From: JAFMJV01 sp963814315
Lineage (GTDB): Bacteria > Chloroflexota > Limnocylindria > Limnocylindrales > CSP1-4
Direction: 5' to 3'
DNA: 64,000 nt
NCBI GenBank assembly: GCA_963814315.1
Contig: CAWFCG010000003.1
Coordinates: 248,001-312,000 of the forward strand
The notes under the pieces were generated by a model. That model was not told where the DNA came from. It saw only the letters and a list, made by a program, of their open reading frames with translations, and ran no database searches. The translations under genes and the position numbers were made by a program. Shown here in pieces: positions 51,315-61,571 of this stretch (position 1 is the first letter of the stretch; each line of letters begins with the position of its first letter).

Positions 51315-52691
51315 TTAGTCAGCGCGCTCCTCATCGGGTCTTGGCCCACCGAGCGACTCGATAGCTCTCTGGTCCTTCGCCCTGACAGTGACGTGGTGAT
51401 GTGACAAGGTTGCATGCCAGGCTAGGACGCCGTAGACAGTGTAGGAAATACAGCCAGCAAGCGAGAGTGCGATGACGGCACCGACAGGTGGGAGATCTAG
51501 GTAGGAAGCGATCGCGATCGCCGCGGTGATGATGGCAAGCCGTACTGCCTCCCGGAGTAGGGCCAGACCCTGTTTGTCCAGGATGTCCATGATCCGACCG
51601 GAGGGGTTGGTGACGAACTGGAGGTAGTACATCGGAGCAAGGATGGCTGTATACACGCCAGCCTCGCGCCAATCTGCTCCGAAAACGAGTCCGAACATGA
51701 ACGGTGCCAGAACGGCGAGGGCAACCATGGGCACGACGGCGATAAGGCCGAGGTTCCGCATCGTCCGCCCGAAGAACCGATGCAGCTCGGTCGGTTCCTC
51801 GCGAGCCACGCGAGCACCCTCGGCGAGGAACGTCTGACCGACTGCCAGTCCGATCAGGGCAGCAGGGAGGCTGATGAGGCTTTGCGCCAGGGCAAATTGG
51901 CCCCCTACGGATGTCCCGTAGAGCGCAACGAGAAGCAAGAGTGGGGCCTGCAGGCTGACTGCGTTGAGGAGCGCCGATGGCGTTGAGAGGATGGGGAAGC
52001 GCCAGTATCTGCGCGCCGCGATCCTCATGCCGCGCCGCGAGACCTTCCGCAGGGACTCGCCACTCGACTGCCACGCGATCCGCGCAAGCCGTTGGGAGCC
52101 GGCCAAGCCTCCGGCGATCGCACCCGCAAACAGACCGACCGCCCCCATCGACAGTAGTCCCAAGCCGATATGTAGGCTGACCTGTGTGCCACTCTGGACG
52201 AGGCGGACCCGCGCAAGTTCTCCGTATGTGCGCGTTCTGACCAACCAGCCCGTGAGGGTCGCGAGCAGACCGCCAGAGAACATGCCCACCGCGAGCAGGA
52301 ACGAATACCCTCCCGCCTCGGGCGACCCGATCATCGTAAACAACCACTGGCCAGCGACCACCATCACGATTGCCGTGGTGAGACTGAGCACGGCTGTCGT
52401 CAGAAGCGACAGCGCCAGAACGTCGGCAGCCACCACATCCGAAGACGGCATCGCGATGGCCACATCGAACCTTAGATTGGCGACAGTGACAAGTATGGCG
52501 AGCACCGCCAGCGCCGATGCGTAGGTGCCGTAGTCAGCGGGGGAGTACAGCCGAGTGACGATCGGCGTGGTTAGCAGGATGAGCAGCTGTGCAGTTCCCA
52601 CACCGGCCGCGATGACCATGGCGCCACGAAAGAACGACTCGCCGCGCAGACGATCGCGTGCCCACTCCCACATTCCCGCAGCCCGTGCCAT
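51315..52691 (-). CDS. Polysaccharide flippase (Wzx/MATE-like)
   Basis: A protein of about 458 residues with 12-14 predicted transmembrane helices and the start typical of polysaccharide flippases: SFFRGAMVIAAGVGTAQLLI, TTPIVTRLYSPADYGTYA, with later GGQFALAQSLISLPAALIGLA and VFGADWREAGVYTAILAP. It should move undecaprenyl-linked repeat units across the membrane. I use ATG 52691 because the frame's first codon at 52703 is GTG without support; ATG 52673 is also possible. It is divergent from the next glycosyltransferase. Confidence 0.88.
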   Translation of the reverse strand: MARAAGMWEWARDRLRGESFFRGAMVIAAGVGTAQLLILLTTPIVTRLYSPADYGTYASALAVLAILVTVANLRFDVAIAMPSSDVVAADVLALSLLTTAVLSLTTAIVMVVAGQWLFTMIGSPEAGGYSFLLAVGMFSGGLLATLTGWLVRTRTYGELARVRLVQSGTQVSLHIGLGLLSMGAVGLFAGAIAGGLAGSQRLARIAWQSSGESLRKVSRRGMRIAARRYWRFPILSTPSALLNAVSLQAPLLLLVALYGTSVGGQFALAQSLISLPAALIGLAVGQTFLAEGARVAREEPTELHRFFGRTMRNLGLIAVVPMVALAVLAPFMFGLVFGADWREAGVYTAILAPMYYLQFVTNPSGRIMDILDKQGLALLREAVRLAIITAAIAIASYLDLPPVGAVIALSLAGCISYTVYGVLAWHATLSHHHVTVRAKDQRAIESLGGPRPDEERAD

Positions 52692-52875
52692 CGGTCTGGG
52701 CACGCTAGAGAACGCGTATCGCGATAGGTGGCTCGGCCAACAGCCTAGATTCAGGCGGCAACGGCCGGGTTCTCAAGGCGTTCCATATGCTCGCGCGAGG
52801 CCTCATCGTCGTCAATCCGCTCGGACGTAGGAGCGGCCAGCAGACTCGTGTCCGTATCGTATCCTGACCGGGTAC

Positions 52876-54024
52876 ATGAGCCCTTCATCTCGCACCCCAC
52901 GCATCATCTACCTTATTACCGATAGCGGCTTCGCCGGAGCGGAGCGCCAGGTGCACGACCTTGCCATCGCTATGGCAAGCCGTGGCTGGAGCGTGGGCGC
53001 GATTTCCATGCTTCCGCTCGATGAGCAATTCGCGGATCTCGCCGCGTTGAATATCCGGACCGGCAGCCTGAACATGAGCCGGGGTGTGCCTGACCCGCGA
53101 GCACTCCTGCGATTGCGGCGGCTTCTGCGGGAGTGGAAGCCGGACGTCCTCCATGGTCACATGGTCCACGCCAACCTTCTGGCGAGGTTGTCGAGGCTCC
53201 TGGTACATACGCCGGTCGTCCTCTCGACGATGCACAACCAGGATGAGGGTAGCCAGTGGCGCTACTACGCCTACCGGCTCACCGATCGCCTCAACGACTT
53301 GACGACTACGGTAAGTGCTCTCGCCGTAGCGGAGGCAGTTCGACGACACGCGGTGTCGATTGAGCGCATCCGCCTTGTCCCCAATGGGATCGTGACCGAT
53401 GGGTATCAGCCTGATCCTGCGGCGCGAGCGGAGACGCGCGCGTCGTTGGGTGTGCAAGATGACTTCGTGTGGCTTGCCTTGGGACGGCTTGATGAGGCCA
53501 AGGACTACCCAAACATGATTGCTGCATTTGAGCGCATCGCCACGGATCGGCCGGAAGCTCGCCTGCTGATCGCAGGCGCAGGTCCACTTGAAAAGGACCT
53601 AGCGTCATGGATCCAGGCCGCGGGCCTCGCGGGCCGTGCCGTGCCTCTCGGATTGCGCACCGACGCGCCCCGACTACTTCAGGCAGCCGACGGATATGTT
53701 CTGTCCTCGGCGTGGGAGGGTCTCCCGATGGTGCTGCTGGAAGCAGGTGCAAGTGAACTCCCCGTCGTCGCCACGGACGTAGGAGGTAGTCGTGACGCAG
53801 TCCTCGACGATGTTTCCGGGTTCCTCGTTCCGGCGCGTGCTCCAGAGCGGCTGGCCGAGGCGATGGCTCGGCTCATGTCTCTGACACCAGCGGAGCGTGC
53901 ACTGATGGGGGCCTCCGGGCGAAACCATATCCAGTCAACCTTCGAGATGGAGAAGGTAGCTGATAGATGGGACGCCCTTTACCGTGAGTTCCTACCATCT
54001 AGCGGCCGCATCGGTCTGAACTGA
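52876..54024 (+). CDS. GT4-type glycosyltransferase
   Basis: A 382-residue GT-B glycosyltransferase. IIYLITDSGFAGAERQVHDLA at the N-terminus is a common GT4 opening. Then DVLHGHMVHANLLAR, RIRLVPNGIVTDGY, and WLALGRLDEAKDYPNMIAAF, LLIAGAGPLEKDL, YVLSSAWEGLPMVLLEAGA with the EGLPxxLLEA motif that binds the nucleotide sugar. Substrate unknown. It converges on the DUF4082 pair with only 24 bases between stops. Confidence 0.92.
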   Translation: MSPSSRTPRIIYLITDSGFAGAERQVHDLAIAMASRGWSVGAISMLPLDEQFADLAALNIRTGSLNMSRGVPDPRALLRLRRLLREWKPDVLHGHMVHANLLARLSRLLVHTPVVLSTMHNQDEGSQWRYYAYRLTDRLNDLTTTVSALAVAEAVRRHAVSIERIRLVPNGIVTDGYQPDPAARAETRASLGVQDDFVWLALGRLDEAKDYPNMIAAFERIATDRPEARLLIAGAGPLEKDLASWIQAAGLAGRAVPLGLRTDAPRLLQAADGYVLSSAWEGLPMVLLEAGASELPVVATDVGGSRDAVLDDVSGFLVPARAPERLAEAMARLMSLTPAERALMGASGRNHIQSTFEMEKVADRWDALYREFLPSSGRIGLN

Positions 54025-54048
54025 CCGCCCTTGGGGATCGCTTACCCT

Positions 54049-55179
54049 CTACTTGAGGTAGAACTGTAGATCCACAGGACTCCAACGGTAGATCGGTGAC
54101 CACGTACGTCCCCCATTGCTTGTTTGCTCCGCGCTGCCGGCAGTGAAACGGAACGATCGCATGCCGCTATCCGTTCCCTCACGGATAGGGTCTGTGGTGT
54201 AGGCCGTCCCTGGGGTGGTCGAGAGCGTCAGGGCATAGGTAGTTCCACTGATCAGCTTGACCGGATGGCCTAGTTGGACGACCACCCAGACGGCGCCGCC
54301 ACGAGTGCAGCCAGACGCTGCCGTCGGTACGCGGGCCGACTGAACTTGCTGCTTCCCCTTCACCTCCCGGGTCCCACGCTCCAAGCTGATGGTGAGTGGA
54401 CCCGACCCGTAGGACCGTTTGATGCGGACGCCGACCGAAGACACGATTCGGCTCCGGCCCCGGACCGTGAACCGTTCCCGCACCATTCGGTTATCTCCCG
54501 AGACCACCGCGTAGTGGGCGCACATATTCTCGATATAGGACTGACCGTCGTGACTCCCGTTCTGGAAGGTCAGATCCATCACGGGAGTGTCCTGATCGCT
54601 CACTTGCCAACTCCCGCTGGCGCGCGTCAGCACAGCATAGGTATCACGAAGACCGGGCTGGCGCGGCTGATAGCGCTCGAAGGTGAGGAGCTCATTGACG
54701 GAGATGTAGTTCGTCGCTGGCACCGGCGCAGTATTCTCGAAGACCATGTGGTAGAGGCGACCTTTCTTGAGTCGCGCGGGCTTCGGAAAGTCGACTTTTC
54801 GGTAGGTCGTCCAGTGGCCGCTGGGGTTGCCAGGTCGGAAGGTCGCCGAAGCGAGGACTTTCCCGGATGGCACATGTCTGGAGCTATGGTCATCGGGTTG
54901 GACCGAGATGCGCAGCAGGCCGCCATCGCCGCGGGAGTAGCCAGGCCCCCCCCGTTGCTGGAAACGGATACTGATGAGACGCGACGTCGTCTTGGCCCGG
55001 AATCGGTGCGAGAGATCGCGATTGTCGATGACCTTGTTGTTCTTGGAATCGGCTCCGATGCCCGGTCCGTAGACACCGCTCCGTATCGTCGACGCACGCC
55101 CCTGCGCCGGCGTCACCAAGCTGCCGATAAGCACGGTGGTCAACAAGACCATCCCGAGGGCCCGAAAGAAGCCACTCAT
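54049..55179 (-). CDS. Exported DUF4082-type protein B
   Basis: A 376-residue exported protein. Residues 1-28 form a signal peptide (FFRALGMVLLTTVLIGSLVTPAQG). The body starts with a DUF4082-like domain: SGVYGPGIGADSKNNKVID, LSHRFRAKTTSRLISIRFQQ, GGPGYSRGDGGLLRISV, YHMVFENTAP, NYISVNELLTFERYQPRQP. A second beta-rich domain follows with YIENMCAHYAVVSGDNR and ends WSPVDLQFYLK. The two domains look like jelly rolls that might bind carbohydrate. ATG 55179 overlaps the TGA of gene A (ATGA). An ATG at 55230 in the same frame would put an odd extension before the signal peptide. Confidence 0.75.
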   Translation of the reverse strand: MSGFFRALGMVLLTTVLIGSLVTPAQGRASTIRSGVYGPGIGADSKNNKVIDNRDLSHRFRAKTTSRLISIRFQQRGGPGYSRGDGGLLRISVQPDDHSSRHVPSGKVLASATFRPGNPSGHWTTYRKVDFPKPARLKKGRLYHMVFENTAPVPATNYISVNELLTFERYQPRQPGLRDTYAVLTRASGSWQVSDQDTPVMDLTFQNGSHDGQSYIENMCAHYAVVSGDNRMVRERFTVRGRSRIVSSVGVRIKRSYGSGPLTISLERGTREVKGKQQVQSARVPTAASGCTRGGAVWVVVQLGHPVKLISGTTYALTLSTTPGTAYTTDPIREGTDSGMRSFRFTAGSAEQTSNGGRTWSPIYRWSPVDLQFYLK

Positions 55180-56630
55180 CGGAAATAGAACTGCAAGTCC
55201 ACCGGACTCCATTCGTATAGGTTCGCCCATGTTTTTCCTCCGTCCTCGGTTCGCTGTCCGTCACCGTCCGTGAAACGGTACGAGAGCATCCCTTGGTCCG
55301 TGCCTTCTCGGATCGGATCGACTGTGTACTGGCTTGTAGAGGGCGCCGACAACTCAAGGTTGTAGGTCTCGCCGTGGGTGAGGTCGTGCTCTTGTCCGAA
55401 CTGAGCCTTCACCCAAGTCGCCCCACCCTGCGTGCAGCCCTCTCCTGCGACGGCGACGGATCTCGCCGGGATCTCGGCGGTGGCGAGCACCTCATCGTCG
55501 CCGGACTTGAGCGCAATGGTCAGCGGGGCATCTCCATACGTACGCTTGACCCGCACCCACGCTTCGGACACCGTCCGCGTCACGCCGGAGACCTTGAAGT
55601 TCTCACGGGCCATCGATTGGGGCCCGGAGACTACCCCGTACAACGCGCACATGTTCTCGATGTAGGCCTGCCCGTCGACGGTGCCGTCTCTATACTCAAG
55701 CGCCATGTCGGCCGTGTCGTGCGGCTCGACCTGCCATGCCGTACCGGACTTGGTGAGCACCGCGTAATCATCGCTCGTGGCCGGCTGGCGCGGCTTGTAC
55801 CGCTCGAACGTGAATATCTCGTTGACAGATATGTGGTTAGCGGCTGGTTCGCGGTCCAGGTTTTCGAAGACGATGTGGTAGATGAGCCCTTTGGTCAGTT
55901 CCGCCGGTTGGTCGAACTCATATCGCTCGTAGGTGGTCCAATCGCCAGCGGGGTTGCCAGGTCGAACCGTGACCGATGAAAGGATCTCTCCCGATGGGGC
56001 ATCCAGAGACCCAGGACGGTTCGTCTGTACGCTTACGCGTACAGAGCCGCCGTCTCCCAGGGAGTACCCCGGTCCGCCACGCTGCTGGAACTGGACCGAT
56101 TGGAGGCCCGCACTCGTGCTGGCACGGAAGCGATGCGAAACGCTCGCGCCGTCCAGAAGCATGTTGTCCTTGGAATCAGCACCGATTCCGGACCCATAGA
56201 TCCCGGTCTCTGCCACTGCTTGGATCGGCCTTTCGTCCGTTGCGAAAGTCATGTCGCCTGACCAGGACATGGCGCCCGACGAGTCCGACGAGATGACCCT
56301 GAAGTGATAGATCTGATCCACAGTCAGCCCGTCCAACTCTTGGACGTGGAAGGGCAGGAGCTCGGGCTCGAGAGTCGAGAAGCGGCCGTAGGCATTGGTC
56401 TCTCCGAACTCGACCTGGCCGGTGCCCTCCGGGGATACCCCCCAGCTGATTTCTGCGGTCGTCTGGGTCACGCTGGTCACCGTGACGTTGCTGATATCGG
56501 GGCCGCTGGACCCTGGCTGGAGTTGCGAACAGGACAAGAGGACCAGGGCCATCATGGCGGCGATGAGTGACGCCCACGCAGACACGCGTGCGATGGCCGC
56601 TAAGGGCGAGAGTTTCAGAAGGGACATCAT
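55176..56630 (-). CDS. DUF4082-type lipoprotein A with Fn3-like domain
   Basis: A 484-residue predicted lipoprotein. The N-terminal helix ends in ALVLLSC, a lipobox. Next is a fibronectin-III-like domain (SNVTVTSVTQTTAEISWGV, FHVQELDGLTVDQIYHFRVI), then a DUF4082-like domain (TGIYGSGIGADSKDNMLLD, VSHRFRASTSAGLQSVQFQQ, GGPGYSLGDGGSVRVSV, YHIVFENLDREPAANHISV) and a C-terminal beta domain (YIENMCALYGVVSGPQS, ending WSPVDLQFYFR). It is the upstream partner of protein B, with which it shares both domains. Start is uncertain: ATG 56630 or 56627; a GTG at 56672 is possible. Confidence 0.75.
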   Translation of the reverse strand: MMSLLKLSPLAAIARVSAWASLIAAMMALVLLSCSQLQPGSSGPDISNVTVTSVTQTTAEISWGVSPEGTGQVEFGETNAYGRFSTLEPELLPFHVQELDGLTVDQIYHFRVISSDSSGAMSWSGDMTFATDERPIQAVAETGIYGSGIGADSKDNMLLDGASVSHRFRASTSAGLQSVQFQQRGGPGYSLGDGGSVRVSVQTNRPGSLDAPSGEILSSVTVRPGNPAGDWTTYERYEFDQPAELTKGLIYHIVFENLDREPAANHISVNEIFTFERYKPRQPATSDDYAVLTKSGTAWQVEPHDTADMALEYRDGTVDGQAYIENMCALYGVVSGPQSMARENFKVSGVTRTVSEAWVRVKRTYGDAPLTIALKSGDDEVLATAEIPARSVAVAGEGCTQGGATWVKAQFGQEHDLTHGETYNLELSAPSTSQYTVDPIREGTDQGMLSYRFTDGDGQRTEDGGKTWANLYEWSPVDLQFYFR

Positions 56631-57129
56631 TGGTCGGTCGGTCTTTCCCGTGTGCAGGGCCAGCCCGGGCACGGACCGGCCCCGCAGCTGGCAATGCGCA
56701 CGGTCTACGGCTCCGTGCGATCGCGAGGGATCAAATCCTCGCTGGGGAAGGGGAGATGATAGCGGCAGTCGAGCAAGGTCGCTGATATCACTCCGTTCTT
56801 GCGTAGTGGCGCCGCACGAGTGGTCTTCAGATGGCTTTGCCGTTCACATCTTGGTCACCACTCCGGCTACGCTCACAGTTCATTGTCGCGCGAGTTTCCC
56901 TGGAGCAGGACCGACCCGACCGCGGGACGATGATGAGCGTGCCCTTGAACCAAGACCCGGAACTCGGCGAATGCCTCCACTGGGCCAAGAGCCGCGGGAG
57001 AATGCCGTCCCTTCTGTTCGCTGCTACGGACTGCGACCCTCACGGCCTTCCTTCTCCCGTCCGCGGACCAACTTCGCAGCCTTGGCTAGCGAGCAGATGC
57101 TGCTGCGAATGGAGTTCTCGCAGACAAGA

Positions 57130-58050
57130 TTGTGCGACCACTCCGCAACGCTTGTGGACTCTCGTTCATGAGGTCCCTCCGCGAGATCCGGTCGATGACT
57201 GTCGCGTTCGAGGAGTTGTCGGCGGTCGTCGCGTCAGGCTATGACATCGTCATGTCCACACGCCTATCGCCTCGATTGTCGTTCGAGCTGCCATTCGGCA
57301 TCTCCCTGCCGACCGGCGGCCCTTCGTTGTCTATACGGCTTTAACTTCCACAGCCAGGGGCGGCCGCTCACGAACCCTGCCTTCCTGCTGACCGAGCGTG
57401 TGGCTGTTGGCTGGACTGATCGCATGGCCGTTATCAACGACGTGGACGCTCGTGCCGCCGCAACTTACGCAAAGTGCCAGGATCGGCTTGAACACATCGA
57501 GGTACTCCCGAACGAGGATATCGACCGATGAGGTTCATCGTGTTCGTCGCTGGACTCAACATGAACAAACGCCCCCCTGACGTGGTCGATGCGCTGGCCC
57601 TCGTGGCACACAATGACGCGCGCCTAGTCGTGTTGAGAGAGAGCCTTGGGCCGCCACGCGCAGAGCCGGCGATAGGCAGAGTTTGCTTGAGCGAAAGGGT
57701 GCGCCCCAAGGGGTCGGTCGGCCAAGTCCAGGCCGTACATCGCAGGCCCCAAGGCCCTTGCCTTGGCTAGCCGCGGAGAGAGGCCTGTCCAGGTCCACCA
57801 TGGAGGCGGTCTGTCTCGAAGTCCTGGCAGTGACATCGGCCGCGCGAGGCGCCAGGGACCTCCTTGAGCCGATGCTGGTTTCATCGTCCCTATCGGTGAT
57901 GTCCTGTCCATGGCCCGGTCTCTCGACCACTTTCTGGATAGTCCGTCGGTGGCTCGTGCGATGGGCGTGGCCGGCCGTGTTCGCATCGCCCGGTCTTACG
58001 ACGGCTGGCTTGGCGGAGCTCCGCGACCAGCTCTCTGGAGAGCTGCTCGC
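57130..58050 (+). pseudogene. Decayed EpsD-like glycosyltransferase
   Basis: Scattered pieces of one GT4 enzyme lie in several frames. First come AFEELSAVVASGYDIV and LYGFNFHSQGRPLTNPAFLL followed by TERVAVGWTDRMAVINDVD; these match the acceptor half of EpsD-type enzymes (HGFxFHS...LERxAxxxTDxxVVINxxD). Then FIVFVAGLNMNKRPPDVVDA, STMEAVCLEVLAVTSAARGA and MARSLDHFLDSPSVARAMG from the donor half. At least four frame breaks and deletions are needed. The donor-half pieces resemble the partial gene at 63392-64000, so it may be an old duplicate. Confidence 0.75.
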
Positions 58051-58078
58051 GGAGCGAAAGTGCGAGGCCGGTGGACGG

Positions 58079-61000
58079 CTATCTGGTGGAGAAGAAGAAC
58101 TGCGAGTTCGCTGGGTGACCGAGCAGTGTTGACCACGAACTGCCGCCGTTGGTGGACTTCTGGGCGACTCCGTCCGTGAAGAGACCGGCGCGCATGTAGT
58201 AGTTGCCCTCGTGGGTGCTATCCCGCTGGAGCAGCGGCACCATGCTGTACTGGCTTCCTGACGGTGCGGTCATCACCAGGTTGTAGGTCTGTCCCACCTT
58301 GAGGACGTGCGAGGTGCCGAACGAGCTACCCACCCACGTTCCATTCGGGTTCCACGCGTCCCCGAGGGTCCAGTTGGTCGTCAGCCTTGATCCGGGGACC
58401 ACGACCTCGTCGATAAGCGAGCCTGAGCCGGTCTCGAGTCGCAACGTAACGCTCCCGCTACCACTCTGCCTGCCGATGCGGGCGTACGCACCGTCGACGG
58501 TCTGGTCCTGACCGGTCACCGTGAACCGCTCGCGCACTTGATTGCTGCCGCCGATCCGGCCGTAGCTGTTGATTTCAGCCCCCAGATAGCCGGCACCGTC
58601 GTGGGCACCATTGGCGTATTCGACGTCCATGTTTGGCAGGTGATTGGCATTTCGTTTCCAGCCACTCCCCGTGTCGCGCATAAGCGCAAACTCGTCGGGA
58701 TACTTGGGTTCCAGCTGGGTCGGGCCGTCCCCAAACGTGCTCGGGTTCCAGATGATGAGATCATTCACGCTCACGTAGTTGCTTGCCGGGTTGCTCGCGA
58801 CGTTCTCGAAGACCACGTGATAGAGGGTCCCGGTCTTGACGGCGTATGGCGAGGGGAAGGCCTGACGGCGCACGAACCCCTGCGAGCCGGAGTTGCCAGG
58901 ACTCCAGGTCAACGAGGTCAGGATGACTCCCGAGGGATTGTGCTGGGAGGTTCCGTCATCTGATTGGAGCGAGATTCTGATCTTCCCACCGTCGCCAGCC
59001 GAATACCCGGACCCATATCGAACCTGCCAGATGATTGCGGTGATGGTCGAACTCTGCGTCGCACGGAACCGATGTGCCGCACGCGCACCGCTGCCGCCGC
59101 TGCCGGTGATTGGGAAGTTGGACCGAGCGTCGGCTCGGAACGCTGTGCCGTACGAGGCAGAGACTGAAGTGATCGGCGCCGCTGCCGGCTCAGCTGTCGG
59201 CTTCGCCGTTGGCACCGCCGTTGGCACCGCCGTTGGCACCGCCGTTGGCACCGCCGTTGGCACCGCTGTCGGCACCGCCGTCGGCACCGCTGTCGGCACC
59301 GCCGTTGGCACCGCGTCGGCACCGCTGTCGGCACCGCCGTTGGCACCGCTGTCGGCGCAGCGGTCGGTTCAGGTGTCAGGGTCGTAAACGTGTGGTCCCG
59401 ATCGATCACGCGATTGCCAGCGGCGTCCACTGACACAACCTGGAAGTAGTAGGTGGTGTCAGGTGACAGCCCCTCGATCGTCTGGACGTGCGTTCGGTAA
59501 CTGAAGCTCTCTTCCTTCGTGGACTTCATGCCCATTTCAGTGGTCGGGCCGTAGACAACTTGACCGGTCGCGGACTCGTCGAGTGTCCATCTGACCACCG
59601 CGCTCGTCTGGGTCAAATCCTGCACGTTGATTTCGAGGACCGTTGGGGGGGTCGTGTCCGTGGGCTCGGCGGTCGGCTTGTCCGCGGGCTCGGCGGTCGG
59701 CTTGGCCGTGGGCTCGGCGGTCGGCTTGGCCGTGGGCTCGGCGGTCGGCTTGGCCGTGGGCTCGGCGGTCGGCTTGGCCGTGGGCTCGGCGGTCGGCTTG
59801 GCCGTGGGCTCGGCGGTCGGCTTGGCCGTGGGCTCGCCGGTATCAGCGACACCCGCGGTCGCGAAGGTCTGGTCGGCGGACGTGGTTCGGTTGCCGGCCT
59901 GGTCCTTGGACACGATTCGGTAGTGGTAGGTGGTGCTCGGGGCCAGCTTGGTCAACGTCTGTGCGTGCGTCTTGTAGTCGAAGCTGGACTCCTGTTGGGT
60001 GAGGGCTCCGTACTGCTTCGTGGTGCCGAACTGCACTTGGCCGGTGGCCGGCTCATCGAGTGTCCACGTGACCTTGGCCGTGGTTGCGGTGATATCGACG
60101 GCAGCCATCTCCTTGATCGTCGGCTTCGTCGTGTCTGTGGTTGTTGGGGCAGGCTTGGTGGCTGGCTTGGGTGCCGGCTTTCTTGGTGCCGGCAGAGCGG
60201 TTTGCGTGGTCTTGGTAGCATCGAGTGCCTGGTTGACCTTGAAGTCATCAAAACTGACCCTAAGGGGGATTCGCCGGGCGGTGCGCGTCAGCCCCGCACC
60301 TAGACTGACCCGGCCCCCCGCCTCCACGTCGTCGTTGTTATCGTTGCGGACGAGTTGCCACCGAGTGGGCTCGGCAGTTCCTGCTGGCCACGCCTTCATT
60401 CGGAGCTGGGTCGGGTTCACATCGAGGGCTTGCAACTTGACGTGGACGGTCTGGCCAGGCTGATATGTCCAGTCCTTCAACTGCAGTGGTCGCGGCATCA
60501 GCCGGACCCGCTTTCCCCAGCGGATCTTGGAAAAGGAAAGCCAGACTGCTCCCGTTCCGCCGACACGCACCTTGGCCCGGTACGCGCCGGACGGACCCTT
60601 GCGCAAGCTGGCGATAGCCTTGGCGCCCTTGCCTCCCGTAAGGCCGCTTAGAGCGAAGTCGTACTGGACCGTCGTGTCGCGAGCCATCACGTTCATGGAC
60701 GATTCGACGAAGCGACGCTGGGACGTCAAGGTCGCGACGGCGGTGCCATCGCTGCGGGTCAGACCGGACGCCCCCGAGGGGTACAGCCAACGCATGCCTG
60801 TGTCGCTCGTGCCCCAGTCTGCACCACCACCGTCGAAGGTATCCGAGGCGAGAAGCGCGCGCGGGTCACCAGACACCGCGGTGACGACGCCGAGGGTGAC
60901 CACCAGGATAGAGGACATGCCGACCGCGAAGAGCGTCTGAAGGCCACGCCGCCCCGGCCGTCGCGAATGTGGCAATGGCTGCGGCTTGTCGCTGGTCTCT

Positions 61001-61227
61001 GTGTGGGCAGACTCTTTCTCTGGTAGGGAGAACGGCCCAAGCGCCCCGTCGTGGTCGAAGGGAAGGTTCGTGGTTTCGAATACATCGTGGTTGGACGGCA
61101 TGAACTCCGGCTCCTCTGGCAGGGGCGGGAGGTCTGGCGGCAGGACTACTGGAGGACTCGGGTAGTCCCCCCAAGGTGCAACGCCGCGTACTGGGGGTTG
61201 GCGGCGTGACTTCGGTAACCCGGCCAC
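58079..61227 (-). CDS. Large membrane-anchored Fn3/DUF4082 protein, frameshifted in a PT repeat
   Basis: A surface protein of about 1050 residues if one frameshift is corrected. From the N-terminus: a cytoplasmic Pro-rich segment (1-90), one membrane span (LQTLFAVGMSSILVVTLGVV, about 95-114), a lectin-like beta domain (LLASDTFDGGGADWGTSD onward), a Pro/Ala-rich linker, Fn3 domain 1 (AKVTWTLDEPATGQVQFG), a (PTAEPTAK)n stretch, Fn3 domain 2 (AVVRWTLDESATGQVVYG), a (PTAV)n stretch, a DUF4082 domain (SYGTAFRADARSNFPITG, YHVVFENVASNPASNYVSV) and a C-terminal beta domain. The frame breaks in the repeat unit at 59307-59317, which has 11 instead of 12 bases. It starts at GTG 61227 after GAGAGG. It probably projects from the cell surface and may bind glycan. 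Confidence 0.8.
59211..59365. repeat. 12-bp tandem repeat (PTAV on the minus strand), one unit short by 1 bp
   Basis: Thirteen units of GGCACCGCCGTT or close variants. The unit at 59307-59317 lacks one base (GGCACCGCGTC), which shifts the frame of the large Fn3/DUF4082 protein. Such an array can slip during replication. Confidence 0.9.
59659..59840. repeat. 24-bp tandem repeat (PTAEPTAK on the minus strand)
   Basis: Seven complete units of a 24-bp motif (59659-59826) plus a partial unit. The units are nearly identical; units 1 and 2 differ by a few bases. It encodes the flexible linker between the two Fn3 domains. Confidence 0.92.
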
Positions 61228-61571
61228 CTGGCCTCTCGCCAGGTCCTCGGCTTTGCGGCCCCGTCTCGCGACGGGTGTGCCTTTTCGGTTCGTACGGAAC
61301 GGTACTCAGCCCAACTTACGTGACACTTCATCGGCTTTTCGGTGGTCGGGAAGTCCGGGGGGAGGGCAGTCGGGGGTAGCCCCCAGTGTCCGCAAGGTTG
61401 GCTTCTGGGGCGGTCTAGTGCGGTTGGGCTGGCGGCCGGGTTGCGCGCGGTCAACACTTCAGGTCAGCGGTTGAACCGACAGCGCCTGAAGACGAGCTAT
61501 TCTCGGCCCGTACTCATGAGATTTGTCCGTGACCGCGGTTCCCGTGTGTTGCACGATACGAGGAGGGCCCA
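61228..61571. other. Intergenic region, divergent promoters
   Basis: 344 bases between the Fn3/DUF4082 gene (minus) and the secreted beta-helix gene (plus). A GGGGGTAGCCCCC inverted repeat lies near 61373. No coding content seen. GAGGAGGG near 61560 is the ribosome binding site of the plus-strand gene. Confidence 0.4.

Noticed and set aside
59659..59840. CRISPR-like direct repeats
   Set aside because: Units are contiguous with no spacers and encode a PT-rich linker.
59488..60303. Plus-strand Gly/Arg-rich ORF over the 24-bp repeats
   Set aside because: Low-complexity translation of the repeat on the wrong strand; the minus strand encodes clear Fn3 domains.
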